Of a stretch of DNA of 64,000 bases, positions 51,245 through 62,723 are shown in pieces. Below the pieces are notes generated by a model. That model was not told the origin of the DNA and ran no database searches. It worked only from the letters and a program-made list of their open reading frames with translations. Source of the stretch: Myxococcales bacterium (lineage in GTDB: Bacteria; Myxococcota_A; UBA9042); NCBI GenBank assembly GCA_009692425.1, contig SHZF01000008.1:1-64000 (forward strand). Direction: 5' to 3'. Numbering within the stretch: position 1 is the first letter of the stretch; every line of letters starts with the position of its first letter. The position numbers and the translations under genes were made by a program.

Positions 51245-52540
51245 ATGGAAATCCGCGACCCTGTCCACGGCCCCATCGCCGTCAGTCCGGTCGAAGAGCG
51301 AGTCATCGACACGCCGTGGTTCCAGCGTCTGCGCGGCATCAAGCAGCTCGGCTTCTCGGAGCTGACGTTTCCCGGCGCCACCCACACGCGCCTGCTCCAC
51401 AGCATCGGCGCCATGCACCTGAGCGGAGTTGCCTTCGACGCCGTGTTTCGCGACGCACCGTGGCTGCCTGCAACGGAGCGCGCGCGCCTGCGCCAGACGG
51501 TGCGGTTGGCGATGCTGTGCCACGACCTCGGCCATCCGCCGTTGTCGCACACGTCGGAGGTGTTGCTGCCGACGCTTGGCGTGCTCGCCGTGCCCGGCCT
51601 GCCGGTCGCGGCCCCCGCAGCGCGCGCCGGCCACGAGCACATGACCTTGAAGCTCCTGCTCGACTCCGGGCTGACCGACGTGATCCGCACCGCGTGTGCG
51701 CCCTTGGGCATCGACGCGGGCCACGTCGCCTCTCTGCTTGACGACGACTGCCCGATCGACGCGGGCACGTTTGCCGTCGCGGGTCGCCAACTGCGCGGGC
51801 TGCTCGCCGCGCTCGTGTCGTCGGAGCTCGACTGCGATCGGATGGATTACCTGTTGCGCGACTCCCACTTTACCGGCGTGAGCTACGGCAAGTTCGACGC
51901 CGACTGGCTCATTTCGCACCTCGGCCACGTCGATGGCGGCGACGGCACGTTGCACCTGTGTCTCGACGACCGTGCCGTATTCTCGTTCGACGACTTCCTG
52001 CTGTCGCGCCACCACATGTTCCTGATGGTATATTTTCATCGAAAATCGGTATGTTACGACCACATGTTGCGCGCATTCTACGCGGACTGGCCCGACCTGT
52101 GCCGCGCCACGCCCGACCCCGACGCCTGGCTGCGACTCGACGACGCCAAGGTCTGGCTGGCCCTACGCGACCACGCCGACCGCTCCGACTGGGCGCGCCG
52201 CATCGTGGCGCGTCGCCCGCTGCGCCTGGTGGCCGAAGCGACGGCCGCCGGCGCGCGGGATCCGGTCGAGGGCCTCGCTGACCAACTGCGCCACGAGGGC
52301 GTGCCCCACCTGCACGTGACGAGCCGCGGGGCGCTGTCGAAGTACCGGCCCGGCGACCAAGCCCGCGCGATCTTCGTGCGGCGCCGCCCCGCGCTCGGTC
52401 GGCCGACGATCCTGCCGATTGCCGAAGCCACGCGCCTGTACGAGCGCTACGCCGACACGACCGTGCTCGAAAGGGTGTATGTCGCCGAAGAACACCTGGC
52501 GCGCGTGGCCCCATGGCTTGAAGCCCTGCGCGGTGGGTAA
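51245..52540 (+). CDS. HD-domain phosphohydrolase (dNTPase/SAMHD1-like)
   Basis: 431 residues from ATG 51245 with a TTGGAG site. It opens with IRDPVHGPI, typical of COG1078 HD proteins. Metal ligands fit the HD superfamily: H52 in TRLLHS, H93-D94 in LCHDLGHPPLSH, and D196 in SSELDCDRMDYLLRD. Relatives hydrolyse dNTPs or other phosphoesters. The gene follows the mre/rod operon at 13 bases and is probably co-transcribed. Codons 262-270 (52028-52054) are AT-rich and rare for this genome although the peptide is conserved. Confidence 0.88.
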   Translation: MEIRDPVHGPIAVSPVEERVIDTPWFQRLRGIKQLGFSELTFPGATHTRLLHSIGAMHLSGVAFDAVFRDAPWLPATERARLRQTVRLAMLCHDLGHPPLSHTSEVLLPTLGVLAVPGLPVAAPAARAGHEHMTLKLLLDSGLTDVIRTACAPLGIDAGHVASLLDDDCPIDAGTFAVAGRQLRGLLAALVSSELDCDRMDYLLRDSHFTGVSYGKFDADWLISHLGHVDGGDGTLHLCLDDRAVFSFDDFLLSRHHMFLMVYFHRKSVCYDHMLRAFYADWPDLCRATPDPDAWLRLDDAKVWLALRDHADRSDWARRIVARRPLRLVAEATAAGARDPVEGLADQLRHEGVPHLHVTSRGALSKYRPGDQARAIFVRRRPALGRPTILPIAEATRLYERYADTTVLERVYVAEEHLARVAPWLEALRGG

Positions 52541-54295
52541 GCGGACGCGAGCCCAAATCAACGCAACGAGGCCACGCGAACCCTGCCCAAAACGACGAAA
52601 GCCCCCGTGGCAGCGCCCTTGCGGACGAGTCATGGAGGCCTTCGGGTGGCGTGTGAGCGAGAGGAAGCCAGCGCGCAGCCTCTCCAAGGTCTTTGCCGTT
52701 GCAGGTCGTGTCCGATTCGGCTCCCGTTCCGTAAGCGCTGACTGCGACGGCCGAGGCCATCGCGGGCTGCGCTCAATGTTCCGTCAAGCGATGAAGCCTG
52801 GCGGGGAACTGTCCCGAACCGGAGCGTCGGCTGTGGTTGGCGTGGCATTCGATGACATGGGGCGCTGCGTATGGGCATATCGGGTTGCCCATCCCCCTGC
52901 GGCGTTCGGCTGTGCATTCTCCGGTCGTGCGACCTTGCGGTCATCCGGCCTTTCGATCGGGCAGCCTGCCCTTGGGGTGTTCCGCTCTTCGTCCTGCACT
53001 CGCCGCGACCTTTCGGACGTGCGGCGCGTGCGCCATCCTGCCTTCGACTCCACCTTGCCGAGCATCGTCCCGTCGCGGTCACCGCGAGTGGTTCACCATT
53101 GCTGGTGCGACCCGCTCGTCTGCCCGCCGTTGCCGACGCGCGTACCTGCTCGGTTCGTTGCCAAACGCGAGCGAGGCGGTGTCCCTTCCTGAGGTTCTGC
53201 TCCCGTGGCGCTTGGGCACACCGGGCTTGTCCTCCGCGCCTCCCAAGGCGTGGAGCCAGTCGCGTTCGGGCAAAGCGGCCGAAGCCGTCCTGCCGTCCTT
53301 GCTCAGGGGCCGAAGCTCCGTCACAAGATGCGCGACAACCGATGCGCTGTCCGGGCTTGTTCCATCCCGGCGGCGCCCATGGGGATTCGCCCTCCAGAGG
53401 TCCTTTCCGCATCCAGCCGGTCGCCTTGCAGCGGGGCCAGCCCTTCTTTCTCTTGCTCTGCGGTGGCGCGGGTACGGGTGCGCGGGTTCCGTTGCAGCCG
53501 CCGTTGCCGGCGTCCGTCGTTTCCCCTCGCCGTCATTCTGAATTCTCGTCCGGCCGCTGTTGCCAGCGCCCAGACTTTCCTTCAGAACAACCCCTCACCT
53601 TGGCACCGGTGCACCTTTCGGCGCGCGGAGATTCAAGGGTTTTAGCACGATGCGGTTGCGCAGTTCGCGGCAGGCTTCCGCCCGCTTGACGAGTTGCGCC
53701 CCTCTCCTGGGCTTCGACCCGACGCCGTCGAAGGCGGCGTGGGCCGGTTTCCCTCCAGGGTTTGACAACGGCGGCCTTGAGCCGGATTTCGCCGTCTTCT
53801 CCCCTCTCGCTCTTGCCGTGCCGCGCGGGCCGGAGCTGGAGCCTCAGGGTGTCGATCGGTCGCCGCTGCAGCAGTCTCTCCCGCGTTCGCACGCCGACGT
53901 TGCCGCCGGGCCCTCGCGCAGGTTCGAACCGCTTCGCCCTCCTGGGCTTTTTTCCCGAACTGCCGAGCGGGGTGACCGCGCGACGTTCGGGGCGCTGGTG
54001 GACGTTTCGCCGTCCACGCAAGAAGGAGAATGCACCCACCGCATCGATTGTTGCAAGCCTGTCACAAAGCATTCGAGTTGACACTCCATTATTTCAGGGA
54101 GTTGCAGCGGAGGGCAAAACACCTGAAAAACAGTTGCGGCCCGCGTCGATCAGGATGTCCTCGCGATGAAAGCGAGAATTTCGCGAATCGGCCAGAAAAC
54201 CGGAATGCCTACCTGCGCGTCTTTTGCGTGCGCTTGACCGGTGCGAGGTCCACTGCTACCTCCAAGCCGTGCTGCCCAGCGCACGGATCCGCTTC
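52541..54295. other. 1.75-kb intergenic island without a convincing gene
   Basis: Several frames of 150-270 codons are open on both strands, but all are Arg/Pro/Ser/Ala-rich with no domains, no shared codon bias with neighbours and no credible start. The plus strand is pyrimidine-rich and base composition is a little lower in GC than the flanks. Short palindromes occur (for example GCACCGGTGC in 53580-53620), but no dominant fold is visible by eye. From 54060 to 54220 the DNA is clearly AT-richer, probably the tolB promoter region. Candidates are a long structured RNA or an eroded mobile element. Confidence 0.5.
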
Positions 54296-55888
54296 ATGCC
54301 CCTTGCCGCCTTGCCCCGCCGTGCCCTTGCTCCCGCGCGCCGGTCTGCGGGCTTTCTCCTGGCGATCGAACGGGTTGCAATCATCCTGTTGGCCACCATC
54401 GGCCCGTCGTCCGCGCTCGCCCAGGGCCCCGCGCCGCCCACGCCGGTTCCCGCCCCGGCTGCCGGCACCGATGAAGCCGGGCTCTACGTCATCATCGAAG
54501 CGGCGCAGCGCCCCCTCGACGCGATGCTCGTGCTGCCGGTGCAGTGCGCCTTGCCGCGGGCGTCCTGCGACACGCTCGACCAGGTGCTGGCCAACGACAC
54601 GCGGCTCTCGGGCGTGGTGCGCTTGCTGAAAGGGACGTCGGCCCAGGCCGGCCAGATCGGCAAGACGCCGTGGCCCACGTATACGGTGCGGCCGGCAGCG
54701 GCGCAGTCGATGGGCGCAACGTACGTGCTGGCGGCGCAGGCGCGTCCGTCGAAGCAGGCCGGGCTCATCGAATTGATCGCGGTGGCGTTTGACGCGCGCG
54801 ACGGCAAGCCGTTGGACTTGCTGGAGTACGCCCACCAGGTCGGGCCGGGCACGGGCCTGCGCTCGATGGCCCACCGCGTGCTCAATGCCGTCCACGGCAC
54901 CTTGACCGGCGTCGAGGGCAGCTTCGACACCGTGATCTATTACGCTGCGGCCGCGCCCGCCCTGCAGTGTAGCCGCGCGATCTGGGCGATGGACGCCGAC
55001 GGCTTCAACCGGCGCGTACTGGTGGCCGACGGCGGCTTGAAGAACGGCATCCACATGTTTCCGATGCAGCTGGTCGATGGTGGCCTGGCGTACATGTCGT
55101 TCCGCTCCGAGATGCCTTCGCTCTACAAGATGGAGGCGGCGCAACTCAACGCGCTCATCGACCTCGTGCCGGCCCTGCCGAAGGGGGCGCGCATGATGAA
55201 GGCCGGCGAGACCGCGACGACCGGGTCCGACTTCACAGGGCCGCCGGTGCCGTTTGCGAAGGGTTCTATCGATATGCAGTTCCGCGGGTGCGCCCAGAAC
55301 GGCCGCGGCGACTTCGTGGCGACGGTCAACGACGGTGACCAGGCCGACATCTGGGCGGTCGACGGGACCGGCTACCCGCACCGCAACCTGACGAACACCG
55401 AAAACGACGACCTCGGGCCGACGTTTTCGCCCGACGGCACGCACATCGCATTCGTGTCGGACCGGACGGGCACGCCGCAGGTGTTCGTGATGGACTGGGA
55501 CGGCCAGAACGCGCGCCGGTTGACCTTTGCCGGCCCTTACAATACTGACCCAGACTGGGGCCCGGACGGGCGCATCGCCTACTCCGGCATGCGCGGCGAT
55601 GCGCTCGATGTGCTGACCGTCGACCTCGCCGGCAAGATGCAGCGCCTGACGCCGGGCCAGGGCCGCCGCTCGCTGGAGCCGTCTTGGGCGCCCGATGGCA
55701 AGCGGCTGGTGTACTGCTCGAACGAGGACGGCACGCGCAAGCTGCGCCTGTGGATCGCCAGCCATGACGGTGCGGTGCGCGAGCCGCTCGACGTGCCGCT
55801 CGGCGACTACTTCACACCGTCGTGGCAGCGCATGCAGGGGCAGCAGGCGCGGCGCTGGGCCCGCAAGGTGGCGCCGCAGGGCCCGTGA
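54296..55888 (+). CDS. TolB-like beta-propeller protein
   Basis: 530 residues from ATG 54296; a signal peptide ends Ala-Leu-Ala before Gln. An N-terminal alpha/beta domain (about 50-200) resembles TolB domain 1. It is followed by a propeller with WD40/PD40-type blades: FSPDGTHIAFVSDRTGTPQV, then WGPDGRIAYSG, then WAPDGKRLVYCSNEDGTRKL. TolB is the periplasmic part of the Tol-Pal system that stabilises the outer membrane. No tolQRA or pal is in the window, so this may be a paralogue rather than TolB itself. Confidence 0.85.
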   Translation: MPLAALPRRALAPARRSAGFLLAIERVAIILLATIGPSSALAQGPAPPTPVPAPAAGTDEAGLYVIIEAAQRPLDAMLVLPVQCALPRASCDTLDQVLANDTRLSGVVRLLKGTSAQAGQIGKTPWPTYTVRPAAAQSMGATYVLAAQARPSKQAGLIELIAVAFDARDGKPLDLLEYAHQVGPGTGLRSMAHRVLNAVHGTLTGVEGSFDTVIYYAAAAPALQCSRAIWAMDADGFNRRVLVADGGLKNGIHMFPMQLVDGGLAYMSFRSEMPSLYKMEAAQLNALIDLVPALPKGARMMKAGETATTGSDFTGPPVPFAKGSIDMQFRGCAQNGRGDFVATVNDGDQADIWAVDGTGYPHRNLTNTENDDLGPTFSPDGTHIAFVSDRTGTPQVFVMDWDGQNARRLTFAGPYNTDPDWGPDGRIAYSGMRGDALDVLTVDLAGKMQRLTPGQGRRSLEPSWAPDGKRLVYCSNEDGTRKLRLWIASHDGAVREPLDVPLGDYFTPSWQRMQGQQARRWARKVAPQGP

Positions 55889-55939
55889 ATCGGGAGATTC
55901 CCAAGCACTCCGCAGCACATTGCTGGCTGGCTGCGTGCG

Positions 55940-55969
55940 TGGACTGCGCCGCAGGGGCTGGCGTACACT
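55940..55969 (+). promoter_or_regulatory. Weak putative promoter of the PPC kinase gene
   Basis: TGGACT at 55940-55945, an 18-bp spacer and TACACT at 55964-55969, 27 bp before ATG 55997. Confidence 0.35.
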
Positions 55970-55996
55970 CACCCCGCTCCTTGGGGCCGCGTCGGC

Positions 55997-58858
<2,862 letters not shown>

Positions 58859-58861
<3 letters not shown>

Positions 58862-58943
58862 TACCAAATCCCTTGAATTCGGCTCGGTGCTCACTCGCCG
58901 CGTTCGTCGCGAGTCCTCGATCCGATTCGGCGGGCTTTGGTAT
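58859..58943 (+). repeat. MITE-like repeat, copy 1, supplying the kinase stop codon
   Basis: An 83-bp unit (58861-58943) flanked by perfect ends ATACCAAA and TTTGGTAT, with an imperfect inverted repeat extending about 25 bp inward. With the preceding TA it reads TAATACCAAATCCC, and the TAA (58859-58861) is the stop of the kinase gene. The right arm (CTCGATCCGATTC ... CGGGCT ... TGGTAT) matches 14347-14374. The ends recall IS630-type miniature elements that insert at TA. No transposase is present. Confidence 0.65.
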
Positions 58944-58958
58944 GGCGGCGATGCCGTG

Positions 58959-59693
58959 CTAGACGCCCAGCGCGAGTCGACGGGCAAACTTCTCGTCGTG
59001 CCCCACTTCGCGAATCTTCTGTGAGGCGCCGGCCACATCGTACTGCACCCGCACGTGCGACACGTCCTTCGTATCGGAATCGAATACGACGAAGCACGCA
59101 TCGGGATTGCGATCGCGCGGTTGACCGACCGAACCCACGTTGACGAGGTAGCGGCAGCCGGACTTGTAGGCATAGTGCCCGCTGATGTCCTTGACCTTCT
59201 TGCCGTTGTACTCGTACGTCGTCGTCAGGTGGCTGTGCCCGATGAAGTTGTGGGCGAACAGACCGACCTTCATGCGCGTGAGTGCCTCGGCTTCTTCGTT
59301 GCGTACCACGTAGTAGAACGACGACGGCATGATCGGCGCGGCGTGGTACAGGCCGAGGTCGAGTTCTGGCCGCTGGTGCGTGTACGGCAGCGAGTACAGC
59401 CACAAGAAGTTCTCTTCGGTCAGCACCGACCGCGACCAATACAGCACCTTCTTGGCCGACTCGTAGTAGTAGTCCGCGTCCATCACGCCGACCGTCGCCG
59501 CGTCGTGATTGCCCATCAACACGACCGAGCAGCGCTCACGCAACAGGTCGCAGCATTCGTTCGGGTTGCCGCCGTAGCCGACCACGTCGCCGAGGCAGAC
59601 GATCTCATCGACGCCCTCGGCATCGCAGCGGTCGAACACGCGCGTGAGCGCCTGGATGTTGGCGTGGATGTCGCTGAGGATGGCGATGCGCAT
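58959..59693 (-). CDS. Calcineurin-like metallophosphatase (YfcE/diadenosine tetraphosphatase type)
   Basis: 244 residues from ATG 59693 with a GGAG site; the longer open frame to 59825 crosses the promoter. The motif set of the family is complete: D8-x-H10 (SDIHAN), GDVVGYGGNPNE, GNHD, and GHSHLTTTYEYNGK, with a C-terminal NVGSVGQPRDRNPDA. These dinuclear metal enzymes hydrolyse phosphodiesters or dinucleotide tetraphosphates; the natural substrate is unknown. It is monocistronic and points toward the kinase gene. Confidence 0.9.
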   Translation of the reverse strand: MRIAILSDIHANIQALTRVFDRCDAEGVDEIVCLGDVVGYGGNPNECCDLLRERCSVVLMGNHDAATVGVMDADYYYESAKKVLYWSRSVLTEENFLWLYSLPYTHQRPELDLGLYHAAPIMPSSFYYVVRNEEAEALTRMKVGLFAHNFIGHSHLTTTYEYNGKKVKDISGHYAYKSGCRYLVNVGSVGQPRDRNPDACFVVFDSDTKDVSHVRVQYDVAGASQKIREVGHDEKFARRLALGV

Positions 59694-59718
59694 GGCGGGC
59701 TCCTGCTGGCTGAAGTCC

Positions 59719-59747
59719 ACCTTATGCCTGCGAGCGCGGCGCGGCAA
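59719..59747 (-). promoter_or_regulatory. Putative promoter of the metallophosphatase gene
   Basis: On the minus strand TTGCCG (59747-59742), a 17-bp spacer and TAAGGT (59724-59719), 25 bp before the ATG at 59693. Confidence 0.55.
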
Positions 59748-59856
59748 GCGAATCGCGCCGACAACGTCTGGGCTTGCGGTTCGGGCGGTCGAGGCGCATT
59801 GACGGGGCGCGGTCGCCCGTGCCACGTTCGGCGCGCCCGCACGCTGGAGGCCGACG

Positions 59857-60816
59857 ATGAGCGATTTTACACCGACCGGCAGGCTCGCTCAATGGGATGG
59901 CGCCGCGCCCGACCTGCGCGCGTGGTCCGACGCCGAACTGCTCGAGGGGCTCGCCCAGGTCGGGGTCACCACCGATCGCGTGCGCTTCGGACTCGATGCG
60001 TGCGCCGCCGAAGCGCAGGCGGAACTCGAAGAAGCGTGGTTGACCACCGTGCCGGCCGCGGTGAGTTCAGATGAAAACCTGTCCAGTTTCGTGTGGATGT
60101 CGGTCCAGGAGCTGTGGGAGCGCTGGGAGGTGCCCGCCTGGCCACGCGACCGCCTGTCGCGCATGTTTGCGTACCTCGTCGACAACGACGTCGCGATCGA
60201 CTGGGCCGACCGCTTCCACGCGCCGACCGCCAACGCCGTGATGGACGCGCTCGAGGCCTACCTCTACCGCCCCGACACCGGGCTGCCGGCGTTCGAACGC
60301 ATGGTCGAGGAACTGGGCATGCCGCGCCAGGCGTGGCCGTCAAAGATGCTCGACGCGATGGCCGAGTGGAGCGAGATCGGCAACCTGACGCTGGCTCAGC
60401 GCGGCGGCGAGTTCCTGGCTCGGATGCTGGGCTCCGGCAATGGGCTGGCTTTTCTGGCCACCGCGCTAATCTCGGCGCGCATGATGGACCGGGCCCAGGC
60501 CGCCGCCCTCGAAGTCCCGCTCGATGCGCCGATTGACAAGGGCTTCGACGAGACGGTCGGCTACCTGTGCCTGTCCGCAGGCGATGCCATGCTCGGCGAC
60601 CACTGGATCAAGAAGGCCGACAAGGCGTCGGGGCTGCGCAAGTCGGAGATGACGGCGGCGGCCGAAGCCGTGCGGCAGTTCCTGACCGAGCGCAACGGCG
60701 ACGATTCCGTGGCGGTGCCCGAAGCCGTGCGCAAGGCCGCCAAGGCGGGCGCGTCGCAGGCCGCGTACTACGCGATCATGGCGTTTGCCGGGTCGGGCAC
60801 GCCGGGCGGCATGTAG
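59857..60816 (+). CDS. Protein of unknown function
   Basis: 319 residues from ATG 59857 with a GGAGG site seven bases upstream. It has no signal peptide or transmembrane segment, so it is probably cytoplasmic. The protein is mostly alpha-helical and acidic in the first half, with Trp-rich segments around residues 70-100 (SSFVWMSVQELWERWEVPAW). No motif is recognised. It is divergent from the metallophosphatase gene and convergent with tcdA. A real gene is likely from the ribosome site, codon usage and length. Confidence 0.75.
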   Translation: MSDFTPTGRLAQWDGAAPDLRAWSDAELLEGLAQVGVTTDRVRFGLDACAAEAQAELEEAWLTTVPAAVSSDENLSSFVWMSVQELWERWEVPAWPRDRLSRMFAYLVDNDVAIDWADRFHAPTANAVMDALEAYLYRPDTGLPAFERMVEELGMPRQAWPSKMLDAMAEWSEIGNLTLAQRGGEFLARMLGSGNGLAFLATALISARMMDRAQAAALEVPLDAPIDKGFDETVGYLCLSAGDAMLGDHWIKKADKASGLRKSEMTAAAEAVRQFLTERNGDDSVAVPEAVRKAAKAGASQAAYYAIMAFAGSGTPGGM

Positions 60817-60913
60817 AGGGTGTGGACAAAATGACGCCGGTTGGGTCGCCAGGTTCGCGGCTGGGGCCGACTCACGGCGACGCGAACGCCATCGACTTGT
60901 TTTTGCACGCATC

Positions 60914-61885
60914 CTAGCTTTGGCGCTCTGCCGGGGCGCCCTGCCGGGCTTGGCGTTGGCGGGCGTCGTCTTCGTCGAGCGTCGGCGCTGCGCATTCCGC
61001 CACGATGCCGCGCACCACCACGCTGGCCGCCGCCATGCCGAACACGGAGGTCACGAATACGGCGGAGCCTTCGATCTGCGCACGGTGGGCGCACAAGTCG
61101 ACCTCGAACTCGTCCGCCGGGCAGATGCACTGAAAGCCCGCCGGTCCGTCCCAACTCGGCGCGATCGGATGGCGGCGCGACTCCAGCGAATACACCACGG
61201 TGACCCCCGTCTTGGGCGAAGGCCCGCGCAGCCGCCCGGCCGGCCAGCCGTGGCGCTGGCGCAAGCGCTTGCGCAGGGAACGCGCGAACGGGTCGGTGTT
61301 CGACTCAGCCAGGTCGCCAATGCGCACCAACGTGGGGTCGAGTTTGCCGGCCGCGCCCATCGACGACACCACCGGCACGCCCAGCAACCGGCACCGATCG
61401 AGCAGCAGGGCCTTGCTTTCGCGGTGGTCGATCGCGTCGATGACCCAATCAGGCGCGGCCGCTGCCGGCAACAGATCGGCTGCGTTGCGGGCTCCGAAGA
61501 AATCGCGCACCGCCTCGATGCGCGCCTGCGGATTCACCAGCCGCAGCCGGGCCGCCAGCAGGTCCGCCTTGGGCGCGCCGACCGTGCCGTGCAGGGCCTG
61601 CAACTGGCGGTTCACGTTGGTCGCGCACACCACATCGAAATCGACCAGCGTGATGCGGCCGATCCCACTGCGCGCGAGCCCTTCGGCCGCAAACCCTCCA
61701 ACGCCGCCAAGGCCGAAGACCATCACATGGGCGCGCTGCAGGCGGTCGAAGCCCTCTTCGCGCACCAGGCGCACCAACCGATCAAAGCGGCGCTGGGCCG
61801 ACCGCGAACGCGGCGTGGGCACGCTAGCCGGAACCACAGCGGGCGCGGCCAGGGGAGGCACCAGGGCATCGAGAACGGAAGTCAT
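60914..61885 (-). CDS. tcdA: tRNA threonylcarbamoyladenosine dehydratase (ThiF/E1-like)
   Basis: 323 residues from ATG 61885 with a GGGAGA site. An E1-like adenylation domain carries the nucleotide loop GLGGVGGFAAEGLARSGIG followed by LVDFD and TNVNRQ. Blocks such as VIDAIDHRESKALLL and the AESNTDPFARSLRKRLRQ stretch fit TcdA (CsdL). The enzyme cyclises t6A at position 37 of ANN-decoding tRNAs using ATP. The start overlaps the tatD-like stop (ATGA), so the two are coupled. Confidence 0.88.
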   Translation of the reverse strand: MTSVLDALVPPLAAPAVVPASVPTPRSRSAQRRFDRLVRLVREEGFDRLQRAHVMVFGLGGVGGFAAEGLARSGIGRITLVDFDVVCATNVNRQLQALHGTVGAPKADLLAARLRLVNPQARIEAVRDFFGARNAADLLPAAAAPDWVIDAIDHRESKALLLDRCRLLGVPVVSSMGAAGKLDPTLVRIGDLAESNTDPFARSLRKRLRQRHGWPAGRLRGPSPKTGVTVVYSLESRRHPIAPSWDGPAGFQCICPADEFEVDLCAHRAQIEGSAVFVTSVFGMAAASVVVRGIVAECAAPTLDEDDARQRQARQGAPAERQS

Positions 61886-62676
61886 GGTTGCGTTCTCCCG
61901 ACATCTGCGATTCGAAACAAGGCCTTGCCAGTTGCCGTAGCGCGCTCCAGCAGCGCCTCTACTCTCTCGCCCCGCCACCGGGCGATGCGGGCGGCCAACT
62001 CCTCCAGCGCGGCGAGCGCGGCAGGATACGCGAGGTCCAGAAAAGGCCAATCTGTTTCGACGAGCAACCGGTCGGCACGGACGGTGCGGGCCACGGCCGC
62101 CCGGCGGGCTTCGTCTTCGCGCGGCTCAAGCGCCAGCGAGATGCACAAGCCGAGGCGCTCGTACGCTCCGACGAGGTCCGCCGGACCCGAATAGCGGTGC
62201 ACGACGCCCCCGTGGGGCACGCCCACGGCCGCCAACTCCTGCAGCGCGTGCCCGTGCCAGCCCACGACATGGAGCACGACCGGCAGGCCGACCGCGCGCG
62301 CCAGTTCGAGCCCGCGCCGAAGCCCACGGCGCTGTTCAGCCGGCCCCGCCAGTTGCTTGCGGGTGCGGTCGAGGCCGATTTCGCCCACGGCCCGCACGTC
62401 GGACTCCCGGCAGTCGGCGGCGAGCGCGGTCCAGGCGGCTTCCTGTTCGGCAGGATCCGGGTGTTCCACCAGCCACCACGGGTGCAGCCCCGCCGCCCGG
62501 CCGACACCCGCAACGTCGCGACACACGGCACGCTGTGTCGCCGTCCGCTCAGGTCCATAGCCTGCCGCCAACGCGCCCGGCCACCCTGCGGCGCGCAGGC
62601 GGAGCAACTCAGCCACCAGAGCGGCAGTGTCGCCGCCGGGGTCGTCAAAGTGGGCATGGCTGTCGAAGGCGAACAT
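61882..62676 (-). CDS. TatD-family metal-dependent hydrolase
   Basis: 264 residues from ATG 62676. An amidohydrolase-type TIM barrel with the TatD ligands: SHAHFD at the N-terminus, GEIGLD, a His in HVVGWHG, HRYSG, and ETDWPF. TatD proteins act as 3'-5' DNA/RNA exonucleases or deoxyribonucleases. It is the first gene of a coupled pair with tcdA. Divergence from E. coli TatD is high, so I give no symbol. Confidence 0.88.
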   Translation of the reverse strand: MFAFDSHAHFDDPGGDTAALVAELLRLRAAGWPGALAAGYGPERTATQRAVCRDVAGVGRAAGLHPWWLVEHPDPAEQEAAWTALAADCRESDVRAVGEIGLDRTRKQLAGPAEQRRGLRRGLELARAVGLPVVLHVVGWHGHALQELAAVGVPHGGVVHRYSGPADLVGAYERLGLCISLALEPREDEARRAAVARTVRADRLLVETDWPFLDLAYPAALAALEELAARIARWRGERVEALLERATATGKALFRIADVGRTQP

Positions 62677-62690
62677 GGGCGGAGACCCTG

Positions 62691-62717
62691 AACTGGCGAG
62701 CGCGTGGTGTGCCAGTT
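62691..62717 (-). terminator. Possible terminator after the somatomedin-B-like gene
   Basis: A perfect 7-bp inverted repeat, AACTGGC (62691-62697) and GCCAGTT (62711-62717), with a 13-base loop, starts 6 bases after the minus-strand stop at 62724. There is no U-tract, so intrinsic termination is uncertain. Confidence 0.4.
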
Positions 62718-62723
62718 ACTCGG

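Noticed and set aside
52630-53412. 260-codon minus frame, and 272-codon plus frame at 52871-53689, in the non-coding island
   Set aside because: Arg/Pro/Ser-rich, no domains, no good start site; not supported as genes, so reported only as an unexplained island.
52541-54295. Retron or CRISPR-like locus
   Set aside because: No reverse transcriptase, cas gene or regularly spaced repeat is present.
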